NCBI GenBank assembly: GCA_964474755.1
Contig: CAYYUG010000002.1
Location: forward strand, 1-64,000
From: GCA-2717185 sp964474755
Lineage (GTDB): Bacteria > Pseudomonadota > Alphaproteobacteria > UBA8366 > GCA-2717185
Reading direction: 5' to 3'
DNA: 64,000 nucleotides
In this document: positions 23,107 to 32,458 of the stretch, in pieces
Layout of the letters: every line of letters begins with the position of its first letter
How positions within the stretch are numbered: the stretch's first letter is position 1
Made by a program: the position numbers and the translations under genes
The notes under the pieces: model-generated
Database searches by the model: none
Told to the model about the DNA's origin: nothing
The model's input: the letters and a program-made list of their open reading frames with translations, nothing else

Positions 23107-24395
23107 TGCTGCAGGACAAGGATCGAGTTTTTACTAACCTCTACGGCCTATATGACCCGGGACTGGACGCCGCTCGCAAGCGAGGCGACTGGGACAACAC
23201 CAAGGCGATCATAGAGAAAGGCCGTGAGTGGATAGTCGAGGAGATGAAATCCTCTGGCCTGCGTGGCCGCGGCGGCGCCGGCTTCCCAACTGGCTTAAAA
23301 TGGTCCTTTATGCCCAAGGAAGAGACCGAAGGTCGGCCGCATTATCTTGTTGTTAATGGCGATGAAAGCGAGCCCGGCACTTGTAAGGACCGCGATATTC
23401 TGCGCCACGATCCGCACAAGTTGGTCGAAGGCTGTTTAGTGGCTGGCTTCGCGATGGGCGCACACGCGGCTTACGTCTATGTGCGGGGCGAATTTTACAA
23501 TGAGGCAGCTGCGCTCGACCTTGCAGTTAACGAAGCTTATGAGGCCGGTCTTCTGGGCCCGGATGCCTGTGGTTCCGGCTGGGCCTTCGACGTCTATGTG
23601 CATCGTGGCGCCGGCGCGTATATTTGTGGAGAGGAAACCGCGTTGCTGGAGAGCCTGGAGGGCAAAAAAGGCCAACCGCGTCTGAAGCCTCCGTTCCCGG
23701 CGATGTCCGGTCTTTATGGCTGCCCCAGTACCGTCAATAATGTTGAAACGATAGCCGTAGCGCCGACTATTTTGCGCCGCGGTGCCGATTGGTTCAGCAG
23801 TTTCGGCCGTGAAAATAACGTCGGGACGAAGGTCTTCTGTATCTCTGGGCATGTAGAGAAGCCTTGCAATGTCGAAGAGGCGATGTCGATTCCGCTCAAA
23901 GAGTTGCTTGAGAAGCATGCAGGCGGTGTCCGCGGCGGCTGGGATAACCTACTTGCTGTGATCCCAGGTGGCAGTTCGACGCCGATGCTGCCGAAATCAA
24001 TCTGTGAAGATGTGTTGATGGATTTCGATGCGCTGCGGGAGCACAAGTCGGGTCTCGGGACCGCCGGAGTCATTGTCATGGACAAATCGACTGACATCAT
24101 CAAGGCGATAGCGAGGCTGGCCTATTTCTATAAGCATGAAAGCTGCGGGCAATGCACGCCGTGCCGCGAAGGTACAGGTTGGATGTGGCGCGTGTTGGAG
24201 CGTATGGCCAAGGGCCGGGCGGAGGTAGAAGAGATAGATATGTTGCTCGAAGTTTCGCATCAAATTGAAGGCCACACGATCTGCGCGCTCGGCGATGGCG
24301 CGGCATGGCCGGTGCAAGGTTTGATCCGACATTTCCGCGACGAGATCGAGAGCCGCATCGTCGGCCGCAAGTCCGTCGCTGTGGCGGCGGAGTAG
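23106..24395 (+). CDS. nuoF: NADH-quinone oxidoreductase subunit F
   Basis: NuoF, the 51-kDa subunit (429 residues), binds NADH, FMN and the N3 [4Fe-4S] cluster. The nucleotide-binding glycine-rich stretch GLRGRGGAGFPTGLKWSF is near residue 55. YLVVNGDESEPGTCKDR follows near 80, GAGAYICGEETALLESLEG near 170 and the cluster motif ESCGQCTPCREGTGW near 345. The start ATG shares one base with the nuoE stop. Confidence 0.98.
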   Translation: MLQDKDRVFTNLYGLYDPGLDAARKRGDWDNTKAIIEKGREWIVEEMKSSGLRGRGGAGFPTGLKWSFMPKEETEGRPHYLVVNGDESEPGTCKDRDILRHDPHKLVEGCLVAGFAMGAHAAYVYVRGEFYNEAAALDLAVNEAYEAGLLGPDACGSGWAFDVYVHRGAGAYICGEETALLESLEGKKGQPRLKPPFPAMSGLYGCPSTVNNVETIAVAPTILRRGADWFSSFGRENNVGTKVFCISGHVEKPCNVEEAMSIPLKELLEKHAGGVRGGWDNLLAVIPGGSSTPMLPKSICEDVLMDFDALREHKSGLGTAGVIVMDKSTDIIKAIARLAYFYKHESCGQCTPCREGTGWMWRVLERMAKGRAEVEEIDMLLEVSHQIEGHTICALGDGAAWPVQGLIRHFRDEIESRIVGRKSVAVAAE

Positions 24396-24404
24396 GAGCG
24401 GGGT

Positions 24405-26471
24405 ATGCCGAACTTAAAGGTAGACGGCGTCGAGTTGGAAGTTCCGGACGGTCTGACTGTTTTACAGGCCTGCGAGATGGCCGGTGCCGAGATTCCGCGT
24501 TTCTGTTATCACGAGCGACTCTCAATCGCCGGTAATTGCCGCATGTGCCTCGTTGAGGTGAAGCCCGGACCACCGAAACCGGCGGCGTCCTGTGCCTTGC
24601 CAGTGGGTGATGGGATGGAGATTTTTACCGACTCCGAAATGGTGCGTAAGGCACGAAACGGCGTAATGGAGTTCCTACTAATTAATCATCCACTCGACTG
24701 CCCGATCTGCGACCAGGGTGGTGAGTGCGACCTGCAAGACCAGGCGATGGCCTTTGGTCATGACGGCAGCCGTTTCGCCGAGAACAAGCGCGCGGTCGAT
24801 GATAAGTATATGGGTCCGCTGATTAATACGATCATGACCCGCTGTATCCATTGCACGCGCTGCGTTCGCTTTTCGACGGAAGTCGGCGGCGTTACCGACA
24901 TGGGTATGATCAATCGCGGTGAAAATGCCGAGATCACGACCCTGGGTAAGGCGGTGTCGTCGGAACTTTCAGGTAACGTGATTGATCTCTGCCCGGTCGG
25001 GGCGTTGACCTCAAAACCTTATTCCTTCGTGGCGCGCCCTTGGGAACTGCGCAAGACCGAGACCATCGATGTCATGGATGCTGTTGGTAGCAATATTCGT
25101 GTCGATGCACGCGGCAACGAAGTGTTGCGCGTTCTTCCGCGTCTCAACGAAGACGTGAACGAAGAATGGATATCCGATAAGACCCGTTTTGCTTGCGACG
25201 GGCTGCGGCGACAGAGGCTAGATCGACCCTATGTCCGGAATGCAGAAGGTAAGCTAGAGGCCGCCGATTGGGACAAGGCTTTCTCGGCGATTGCCGACCG
25301 CTTGAAAGGTGTTAATGGCAGCAAGGTTGCGGCGCTTGCCGGAGATCTGTGTGATGCCGAGTCGATGTTCGCACTTAAGGGCCTGATGACTTCTCTCGGC
25401 TCATTGAACCTGGATTGCCGACAGGATGGTGGCGCGCTCGACCCGTCTTTGCGGGCGTCTTATTTATTCAACAGCGGCATCGCCGGTATAGAAGAAGCAG
25501 ATGCCTGTCTAATCATAGGATCTAACCCGCGTTGGGAAGCCCCGCTAGTCAATGCGCGTCTGCGTAAACGCTGGCTACAGGGCGGGTTTAAGGTCGGCGT
25601 GATCGGTCCTTCATATGATTTGACCTACGATGCCGAGTACCTTGGCGCCGGTGGGGAGACGCTCCAACAAATCGCCGACGGCAGCCATGCCTTCACCTCA
25701 ATGCTGAAGGATGCGGAATGTCCGATGCTGATTATAGGCTCGGGTGCGCTTTCCCGTGGTGACGGTGCGGCGGTTCTGGCTGCTGCGCGGCAGGTCGCCG
25801 AGAACACGGGAATGGTCGGTGATAATTGGAACGGTTTCAACGTTCTGCACAGTGCGGCGGCGCGTGTCGGTGGACTGGATATCGGCTTCGTGCCGGGCGA
25901 TGACGGCCTCAATACCTTTGGTATCCTCGACAGTGCCGCGTCGGGGGCGATCGAAATCGTCTACCTCTTAGGTGCTGATGAAGTCGATACGAAAAAACTG
26001 GAAAATCCCTTTGTCATCTATCAAGGCCATCATGGCGATGCCGGCGCGCATGTAGCTGATGTCATCCTGCCGGGTGCAGCATACACCGAAAAATCAGGCA
26101 CTTATGTGAATACAGAGGGTAGGGTGCAGCAGGGGCAGGTGGCCGCCTTTCCACCAGGTGACGCCCGCGAAGATTGGACTATCATCCGTGCCCTGTCGGG
26201 TGTGATCGGAAAGGCGCTGCCCTTCGACAGCCTGTCGGCGCTGCGCAAGCAGATGCAAGAGGCGTGTCCGCACTTCACGCGTCTCGACGACCCGGAAAAG
26301 GCGAATTGGGGTGAATTTGGCGATGTTGGTGCGATGGATGCGGACCCCTTCAAATCATCAATCTCGAATTTTTATATGACGGACCCGATCAGCCGCGCCT
26401 CGGAGACAATGGCAAAATGCACGCAGGAATTCGTCAACAATGCAGACGGGGCAACCGGCACAAATGGCTGA
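24405..26471 (+). CDS. nuoG: NADH-quinone oxidoreductase subunit G
   Basis: NuoG, the 75-kDa subunit (688 residues), begins with a [2Fe-2S] ferredoxin domain (CYHERLSIAGNCRMCLVE). It continues with the His/Cys-ligated cluster region (HPLDCPICDQGGECDLQDQ) and the CIHCTRCVRF [4Fe-4S] motif. The rest is a molybdopterin-oxidoreductase-like domain that has lost its cofactor role, as in other alphaproteobacteria and mitochondria. No extra N7-type cluster motif is seen. Its end overlaps nuoH by eight bases. Confidence 0.97.
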   Translation: MPNLKVDGVELEVPDGLTVLQACEMAGAEIPRFCYHERLSIAGNCRMCLVEVKPGPPKPAASCALPVGDGMEIFTDSEMVRKARNGVMEFLLINHPLDCPICDQGGECDLQDQAMAFGHDGSRFAENKRAVDDKYMGPLINTIMTRCIHCTRCVRFSTEVGGVTDMGMINRGENAEITTLGKAVSSELSGNVIDLCPVGALTSKPYSFVARPWELRKTETIDVMDAVGSNIRVDARGNEVLRVLPRLNEDVNEEWISDKTRFACDGLRRQRLDRPYVRNAEGKLEAADWDKAFSAIADRLKGVNGSKVAALAGDLCDAESMFALKGLMTSLGSLNLDCRQDGGALDPSLRASYLFNSGIAGIEEADACLIIGSNPRWEAPLVNARLRKRWLQGGFKVGVIGPSYDLTYDAEYLGAGGETLQQIADGSHAFTSMLKDAECPMLIIGSGALSRGDGAAVLAAARQVAENTGMVGDNWNGFNVLHSAAARVGGLDIGFVPGDDGLNTFGILDSAASGAIEIVYLLGADEVDTKKLENPFVIYQGHHGDAGAHVADVILPGAAYTEKSGTYVNTEGRVQQGQVAAFPPGDAREDWTIIRALSGVIGKALPFDSLSALRKQMQEACPHFTRLDDPEKANWGEFGDVGAMDADPFKSSISNFYMTDPISRASETMAKCTQEFVNNADGATGTNG

Positions 26472-27489
26472 ATTCTGGGACATATACGTTTGGCCAACGA
26501 TAGTTATCGTCTTCTACATCCTGCTGATCGTGGCTCCGCTGCTTGGTGGGGTCGCTTATTTGACCTTGGCTGAACGCAAGGTCATTGGATGGATGCAGTT
26601 ACGCAAAGGACCGAATGTTGTCGGGCCTTTTGGATTGCTGCAGCCGCTGGCGGACGGCATTAAGCTGATGTTCAAGGAAACGATTATCCCGGCAAGTTCT
26701 AATCGGGGCATGTTCTTCGCTGCACCGATGGTGACGTTTATTTTGGCACTTGTCGCCTGGGCTGTGATTCCATTTGATGCAGGACTTGTTCTTTCCGATA
26801 TAAATGTCGGAATTCTTTATCTTTTTGCGATTTCATCGCTTGGTGTTTACGGCATCATTATGGCTGGCTGGGCCTCGAATTCGAAATACGCCTTTCTTGG
26901 CGCGCTGCGCTCAGCCGCTCAAATGGTTTCCTACGAAGTGTCATTGGGCTTTGTCATCATCACTGTGCTGCTATTTGTCGGCTCGCTGAATTTGTCAGCG
27001 ATTGTCGAGGCGCAGGCCGGCGGATTCTGGAACTGGCATTTCTGCGGCATCCTGTTCCCAATGGCGATCATCTTCTTCGTCTCGACACTGGCGGAAACCA
27101 ACCGTGCTCCTTTCGACCTACCTGAAGCGGAGGCAGAGCTGGTTTCTGGTTACAACGTCGAATATTCGGCGATGACCTTTGGAATGTTCTTCTTAGGCGA
27201 ATACGCAAACATGATCCTGATGTCAGCGATGACCTCGATCCTGTTTCTCGGCGGTTGGATGGCGCCGCTAGATTTTGCGCCGTTTAACTGGATCCCGGGA
27301 CCAATCTGGTTTGCTGGCAAGATCGCATTTTGTCTGTTTATTTTCCTTTGGGTAAGGGCGACTTTCCCGCGCTACCGCTACGATCAGTTGATGCGCCTTG
27401 GTTGGAAGGTATTTCTGCCGATCTCGCTTCTCTGGGTCATTGTGGTCGCAGGCTGGTTGTTCGCGCTGGGCAAAGTCCCGGGCGCGTGA
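26464..27489 (+). CDS. nuoH: NADH-quinone oxidoreductase subunit H
   Basis: NuoH (ND1) is the membrane subunit at the junction of the two arms, with about eight helices in 341 residues. Conserved loops are YLTLAERKVIGWMQLRKGPNVVGPFGLLQPLADGIKL near residue 30-65 and the acidic ETNRAPFDLPEAEAELVSGYNVEYS near 215, which lines the quinone channel. I choose the ATG at 26464 (MAEFWDIY) over the frame's earlier start at 26440. It fits the family and overlaps the nuoG stop. Confidence 0.97.
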   Translation: MAEFWDIYVWPTIVIVFYILLIVAPLLGGVAYLTLAERKVIGWMQLRKGPNVVGPFGLLQPLADGIKLMFKETIIPASSNRGMFFAAPMVTFILALVAWAVIPFDAGLVLSDINVGILYLFAISSLGVYGIIMAGWASNSKYAFLGALRSAAQMVSYEVSLGFVIITVLLFVGSLNLSAIVEAQAGGFWNWHFCGILFPMAIIFFVSTLAETNRAPFDLPEAEAELVSGYNVEYSAMTFGMFFLGEYANMILMSAMTSILFLGGWMAPLDFAPFNWIPGPIWFAGKIAFCLFIFLWVRATFPRYRYDQLMRLGWKVFLPISLLWVIVVAGWLFALGKVPGA

Positions 27490-27511
27490 GTAATTTTGTG
27501 AGGGATGTAAC

Positions 27512-28000
27512 ATGGCGCTGCTAGAACGCACGGTAAAAGGTATGTTGCTCGCCGAGCTTGTGCAGGGCATGACCCTGACCTTACGCTCGATGTTCCGGCA
27601 GAAGCATACAATCAACTATCCTTACGAGAAGGGGCCGATTTCGCCGCGCTTCCGCGGCGAGCACGCCTTGCGCCGCTATCCAAATGGCGAGGAGCGTTGT
27701 ATCGCCTGCAAGCTTTGCGAGGCAGTTTGTCCAGCGCAGGCGATTACGATTGAGGCGGAGCCGCGCGAGGACGGTAGTCGACGTACCACGCGTTATGACA
27801 TCGACATGACGAAATGCATCTATTGCGGGTTCTGTCAGGAAGCCTGTCCCGTAGATGCAATCGTTGAGGGGCCAAACTTCGAGTTCGCGACGGAGACCCG
27901 CGAAGAACTCTTCTACGACAAGGATAAACTTTTGGCTAATGGTGAACGCTGGGAAGCAGAGATTGCCTCGAATATTGAACAGGATCTGCCGTATCGATAA
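27512..28000 (+). CDS. nuoI: NADH-quinone oxidoreductase subunit I
   Basis: NuoI (TYKY, 162 residues) is an 8Fe ferredoxin subunit carrying clusters N6a and N6b. Both motifs are intact: CIACKLCEAVCPAQAI and CIYCGFCQEACPVDAI, near residues 65-115. The N-terminal amphipathic helices that dock to the membrane arm are present (VQGMTLTLRSMFR). It follows nuoH by 22 bases. Confidence 0.98.
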   Translation: MALLERTVKGMLLAELVQGMTLTLRSMFRQKHTINYPYEKGPISPRFRGEHALRRYPNGEERCIACKLCEAVCPAQAITIEAEPREDGSRRTTRYDIDMTKCIYCGFCQEACPVDAIVEGPNFEFATETREELFYDKDKLLANGERWEAEIASNIEQDLPYR

Positions 28001-28038
28001 TCACGGCACGCTTGTGAGGGCATGCGGGAGGGGACTAT

Positions 28039-28653
28039 ATGATCATTCAAGCCTTGGCGTTCTATCTTTTCGCGTTCGTGACGGTGGCTGCGGGTGTACT
28101 GGTGATCGCTTCCCGCAATCCGGTTCACTCTGTGCTATTCCTGATCCTCGCCTTCTTCAACAGTGCTGGACTATTCGTGCTCATGGGGGCCGAGTTTCTG
28201 GCGATGATACTGGTCATAGTCTACGTTGGCGCAGTTGCGGTGTTGTTTCTGTTCGTTGTTATGATGTTGGACATCAACTTCGTCGAATTGCGCAGTGGCT
28301 TTGCGCAATATCTGCCGATTGGCGCGCTGGTCGGGCTTATCTTGTTAGCTGAGCTTTTGGTTGTCGGCAGCGGCTGGGTTGTTATTCCAGAGGTGGAGAG
28401 CTTGGCCTCAGCGCCGATCCCACCAATCGACCAAGTGACCAATACAGAAGCGATCGGCCGACTGATCTACACCAAATATATTTACCTCTTCCAGGCCGCC
28501 GGTCTCGTGTTGCTGGTTGCGATGATCGGCGCCATCGTGTTGACCTTGAGATCGCGAGCGGGCGTGCGCAAACAGCGCATAAGCGATCAGGTTGCACGCC
28601 GTCCAGAGGATGCGATCGAGGTCGTTAAGGTGACGGTGGGGTCCGGGATCTGA
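28039..28653 (+). CDS. nuoJ: NADH-quinone oxidoreductase subunit J
   Basis: NuoJ (ND6) is a five-helix membrane subunit of 204 residues. RNPVHSVLFLILAFFNSAGLFVLMGAEFLAMILVIVYVGAVAVLFLFVVMMLD (about residues 25-80) is the conserved core with the pi-bulge helix. The last 35 residues form a hydrophilic tail. A GGAGGGGAC element precedes the ATG. Confidence 0.96.
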   Translation: MIIQALAFYLFAFVTVAAGVLVIASRNPVHSVLFLILAFFNSAGLFVLMGAEFLAMILVIVYVGAVAVLFLFVVMMLDINFVELRSGFAQYLPIGALVGLILLAELLVVGSGWVVIPEVESLASAPIPPIDQVTNTEAIGRLIYTKYIYLFQAAGLVLLVAMIGAIVLTLRSRAGVRKQRISDQVARRPEDAIEVVKVTVGSGI

Positions 28654-28654
28654 A

Positions 28655-28966
28655 ATGTTAGAAATCGGCCTCGCACACTATCTGACAGTCGCTGCAATCC
28701 TATTCACGCTTGGCCTGTTTGGGATTTTTCTGAACCGTAAGAATGTAATCATCATCCTAATGTCAATCGAGTTGATGCTACTGGCGGTCAATATCAATCT
28801 TGTCGCGTTCTCAACACATCTTGGCGATTTGATGGGACAAATTTTCGCGATGTTCATTCTCACCGTTGCGGCGGCGGAGGCAGCGATAGGTCTGGCGATC
28901 CTCGTCGTCTATTACCGCAACCGCGGTTCAATTGCGGTTGAGGATATCAATGTGATGAAGGGTTAG
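28655..28966 (+). CDS. nuoK: NADH-quinone oxidoreductase subunit K
   Basis: NuoK (ND4L) is a three-helix subunit of 103 residues in the proton path. The two intramembrane glutamates are in SIELMLLAVNINLVAF and AAAEAAIGLAILV. It begins two bases after the nuoJ stop codon, so the genes are tightly coupled. Confidence 0.97.
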   Translation: MLEIGLAHYLTVAAILFTLGLFGIFLNRKNVIIILMSIELMLLAVNINLVAFSTHLGDLMGQIFAMFILTVAAAEAAIGLAILVVYYRNRGSIAVEDINVMKG

Positions 28967-28971
28967 GCGGT

Positions 28972-30918
28972 ATGGAAGCTGCGGTCGTATTGCTGCCGTT
29001 GCTGGGCGCGTTCATCGCCGGCTTTTTCGGGCGGATGATCGGCGACAAAGCGTCGATGATTATCACTTGCTCTTTCTTGGTGATCTCGGCGCTGATCTCC
29101 TGGTACCTGTTCTTTGTCGTGGCTCTGGGGGCCGATCCGCGAACGGTAGTTCTGTTCGAATGGGTGACGTCGGGCGACCTCGAGTTTTTCTGGTCGCTGA
29201 AGGTCGATACGCTCACGGCTGTGATGCTGGTCGTCGTGACTACGGTATCGGCCGTGGTGCATATTTATTCGGTCGGCTATATGCATCATGACGATGCTAT
29301 CCCACGTTTTTTCGCCTATCTCAGTTTGTTCACCTTCAGCATGTTGATGCTGGTGACAGCGGATAATCTTGTGCAGCTGTTCTTTGGTTGGGAGGGCGTC
29401 GGCTTGTGCTCCTACCTACTGATTGGCTTTTGGTATAAACGGCCTTCGGCAAACGCGGCGGCGATTAAGGCATTTCTGGTCAATCGGGTCGGCGATATCG
29501 GCTTTGCGCTTGGCATTTTCGCGATCTTTGTGCTGTTTGGCACAGTGCAACTCGACGCAATATTCGCGGCGGCGGCTAGTAAAGGGGAAGCAACGCTGGT
29601 GTTCCTAAATATGGAATTCCATGCGCTGACCATAACCTGTCTGCTGCTGTTTATCGGTGCGATGGGCAAGTCGGCACAAATCGGCCTGCACACTTGGCTG
29701 CCGGATGCGATGGAGGGCCCGACGCCGGTCTCCGCTTTGATCCACGCCGCCACGATGGTGACCGCGGGCGTGTTTATGGTGGTACGGTTGTCGCCCTTGT
29801 TCGAGCAGTCTGAGACAGCATTGATGGTGGTGACCATTGTCGGTGCTTCGACTGCCTTCATGGCCGCTACAATTGGCCTGACGCAATACGATATTAAACG
29901 TGTCATCGCTTACTCAACCTGTTCCCAATTGGGCTACATGTTTTTCGCGGCGGGTGTATCGGCTTATCCGGCGGCGATATTCCACCTAATGACCCACGCC
30001 TTCTTCAAGGCGCTGCTCTTTCTCGGTTCCGGCTCGGTGATCCACGCGATGTCGGGTGAACAAGATATGCGCAATATGGGAGGATTAGCGAAGCTGATCC
30101 CCGTTACATATGGGCTAATGCTGCTTGGGAGTCTGGCGCTTGCGGGTATCGGTATTCCGGGTACACTCGTTGGCTTTGCGGGCTTCCAGTCCAAGGACAT
30201 AATCCTCGAGTCTGCGTTTGCCGCAGGTAGCGGGGTGGGCTTTTACGCATTCTGGCTTGGCATTGCGGCCGCCTTTATGACTGCGTTCTATTCCTGCCGT
30301 CTATTGTTCATGACATTTTTTGGTAAGCCACGCTGCGACGAGAAGACACTGGCGCATGTTCACGAGTCGCCGCCTGTTATGATCTGGCCTCTATACTTAT
30401 TGGCGCTCGGTGCCATCGTAGCTGGCGCTGCCGGTTTTTACCATTTTGTTGGCGGCGGCCTGACCGAATTCTGGGGCGACTCGATCTTGATGCTGCCCGA
30501 GCACAACGCACTCGCAGGGGCCCACAACGTGCCGTTCTGGGTGAAAGCACTACCGCTTGGCATGGCGATCCTGGGCATCGGCCTCGCCTACTACATGTAC
30601 GTCGTGAAAAAGGATCTGCCAGCGGAGTGGGCAGCGCAGTTGAGGCCGCTCTACTTGTTGTCATTCAACAAGTGGTACTTTGATGAGATTTACGATCGAC
30701 TGTTGGTCCGTCCATCTTTCTATCTCGGTCGAGGGTTCTGGAAGTCCGGCGATGGTGCTGTGATCGATGGTGTCGGTCCTGATGGCGTCGCTGCGACGAC
30801 TATCCGGGCCTCAAAGCGAGCTAGTGCGCTGCAGAGTGGGTATCTCTATCACTACGCCTTCGCAATGCTAATTGGTGTGGTGATCCTCGTTACATACTAT
30901 TTCCTCACTAAGGCCTGA
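28972..30918 (+). CDS. nuoL: NADH-quinone oxidoreductase subunit L
   Basis: NuoL (ND5) is the distal antiporter-like proton pump, 648 residues with about sixteen helices. Core motifs are FFGWEGVGLCSYLLIGFWY near residue 135 (with the key Glu), KSAQIGLHTWLPDAMEGPTPVSALIHAATMV near 230 and YSTCSQLGYMFFAAGVSAYPAAIFHLMTHAFFKALLFLGSGSV near 310-355. The long C-terminal lateral helix region is present. The gene starts five bases after nuoK. Confidence 0.98.
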   Translation: MEAAVVLLPLLGAFIAGFFGRMIGDKASMIITCSFLVISALISWYLFFVVALGADPRTVVLFEWVTSGDLEFFWSLKVDTLTAVMLVVVTTVSAVVHIYSVGYMHHDDAIPRFFAYLSLFTFSMLMLVTADNLVQLFFGWEGVGLCSYLLIGFWYKRPSANAAAIKAFLVNRVGDIGFALGIFAIFVLFGTVQLDAIFAAAASKGEATLVFLNMEFHALTITCLLLFIGAMGKSAQIGLHTWLPDAMEGPTPVSALIHAATMVTAGVFMVVRLSPLFEQSETALMVVTIVGASTAFMAATIGLTQYDIKRVIAYSTCSQLGYMFFAAGVSAYPAAIFHLMTHAFFKALLFLGSGSVIHAMSGEQDMRNMGGLAKLIPVTYGLMLLGSLALAGIGIPGTLVGFAGFQSKDIILESAFAAGSGVGFYAFWLGIAAAFMTAFYSCRLLFMTFFGKPRCDEKTLAHVHESPPVMIWPLYLLALGAIVAGAAGFYHFVGGGLTEFWGDSILMLPEHNALAGAHNVPFWVKALPLGMAILGIGLAYYMYVVKKDLPAEWAAQLRPLYLLSFNKWYFDEIYDRLLVRPSFYLGRGFWKSGDGAVIDGVGPDGVAATTIRASKRASALQSGYLYHYAFAMLIGVVILVTYYFLTKA

Positions 30919-30922
30919 TGCG

Positions 30923-32446
30923 ATGACTGATTTTCCGCTTCTGTCCTTCGTGACCTTCTTGCCGCTAGCCGGTGCGATAATGATCCTGCTGTTCGTGCGG
31001 GGCGGAGCGGAAGATGTCGCGCGCAATTCGAGGTGGGGGGCGTTCTGGGTCTCGCTGGTCACGTTCTTCGCGTCGCTGGTTCTGTGGTTTGAGTTTGAGA
31101 CCGGCACGGCGGACTTCCAGTTTGTTGAGCAGCATGATTGGCTGCCTGCATACAAGATTGGTTATCAGATGGGCGTCGACGGGATCTCGGTGTTCTTTGT
31201 GCTTCTGTCGACCCTGCTTACGCCAATTTGTATATTGGCAAGTTGGACTGCCATCCAGGAGCGAGTGAAAGAATTTATGATCGCTTTCCTTGTTCTCGAG
31301 ACGATGATGGTTGGCATGTTTTGCGCCCTGGACTTCGTGGTGTTCTACATTTTCTTCGAGGCGGTGCTGATCCCGATGTTCCTAATTATAGGCGTCTGGG
31401 GCGGGCCGCGCCGGGTCTATGCGGCGTTTAAGTTCTTCTTGTATACCTTACTGGGGTCGGTGCTGATGCTGCTGGCGATCATCGCTATGTATATCGTCGC
31501 TGGCTCTACAGATGTCCCGACCTTAATGCAGTTTAAGTTTGACCCGTCGCTGCAGACATGGTTGTGGCTAGCTTTCTTCGCGTCGTTTGCGGTGAAGGTG
31601 CCGATGTGGCCAGTGCATACCTGGCTGCCGGATGCCCATGTCGAGGCTCCAACGGCGGGTTCAGTGATCTTGGCTGGTGTATTGCTGAAGATGGGCGCAT
31701 ATGGCTTCCTGCGTTTCTCGCTGCCGATGTTGCCGGTTGCCTCGGAGTTTTTCACACCGCTGGTCTTCACCTTGAGCGTCGTCGCTGTGATTTACACATC
31801 TTTGGTCGCTCTGGCTCAGGAGGATATGAAGAAGCTGATTGCATATTCATCAGTAGCGCACATGGGCTTTGTCACGGTTGGCATCTTTGCCGTTAATCAG
31901 CAGGCGGTTGAGGGCGCGATCATCCAGATGCTTAGCCACGGATTTGTCTCTGGCGCACTCTTCCTGTGCGTAGGTGTCGTTTATGACCGAATTCATTCGC
32001 GTGAGATTGCGCGCTATGGCGGACTTGTCAACCGAATGCCTAAATACGCGTTCGTTTTCATGTTGTTCATGCTGGCCTCTGTCGGTCTGCCAGGAACGAG
32101 CGGCTTTGTTGGCGAATTTCTGATCATGTTGGGTGCTTTCGAGGTTAGTACCTGGGTTGCATTCCTGATCGCGACCGGCATGGTGCTTGGGGCTGCCTAC
32201 ATGCTCTACCTCTATCGCAGGATTATCTTTGGTGACCTTACGAAGGACGACCTGAAAGCTATTCTCGATCTGAATGGGCGCGAAGTCGCGATCTTTGCGC
32301 CATTGGTTGTTCTGGTCCTGTGGATGGGCATCTATCCGGCGCCGTTTCTTGATATGATTTCCGCATCGGTTACAAACCTAGTCGACAATTACCATGGTGC
32401 CCTCGCTGCGGTTGAGACTGGTGCCGCCTTGGCAGCATACCAATAG
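30923..32446 (+). CDS. nuoM: NADH-quinone oxidoreductase subunit M
   Basis: NuoM (ND4) is the second antiporter-like pump, 507 residues. The Glu-bearing helix FYIFFEAVLIPMFLIIGVWGG is near residue 140. The Lys-bearing KVPMWPVHTWLPDAHVEAPTAGSVILAGVLLKMGAYG is near 225-260 and YSSVAHMGFVTVG near 305. It starts four bases after nuoL. Confidence 0.98.
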   Translation: MTDFPLLSFVTFLPLAGAIMILLFVRGGAEDVARNSRWGAFWVSLVTFFASLVLWFEFETGTADFQFVEQHDWLPAYKIGYQMGVDGISVFFVLLSTLLTPICILASWTAIQERVKEFMIAFLVLETMMVGMFCALDFVVFYIFFEAVLIPMFLIIGVWGGPRRVYAAFKFFLYTLLGSVLMLLAIIAMYIVAGSTDVPTLMQFKFDPSLQTWLWLAFFASFAVKVPMWPVHTWLPDAHVEAPTAGSVILAGVLLKMGAYGFLRFSLPMLPVASEFFTPLVFTLSVVAVIYTSLVALAQEDMKKLIAYSSVAHMGFVTVGIFAVNQQAVEGAIIQMLSHGFVSGALFLCVGVVYDRIHSREIARYGGLVNRMPKYAFVFMLFMLASVGLPGTSGFVGEFLIMLGAFEVSTWVAFLIATGMVLGAAYMLYLYRRIIFGDLTKDDLKAILDLNGREVAIFAPLVVLVLWMGIYPAPFLDMISASVTNLVDNYHGALAAVETGAALAAYQ

Positions 32447-32458
32447 GGGGCGCATAAG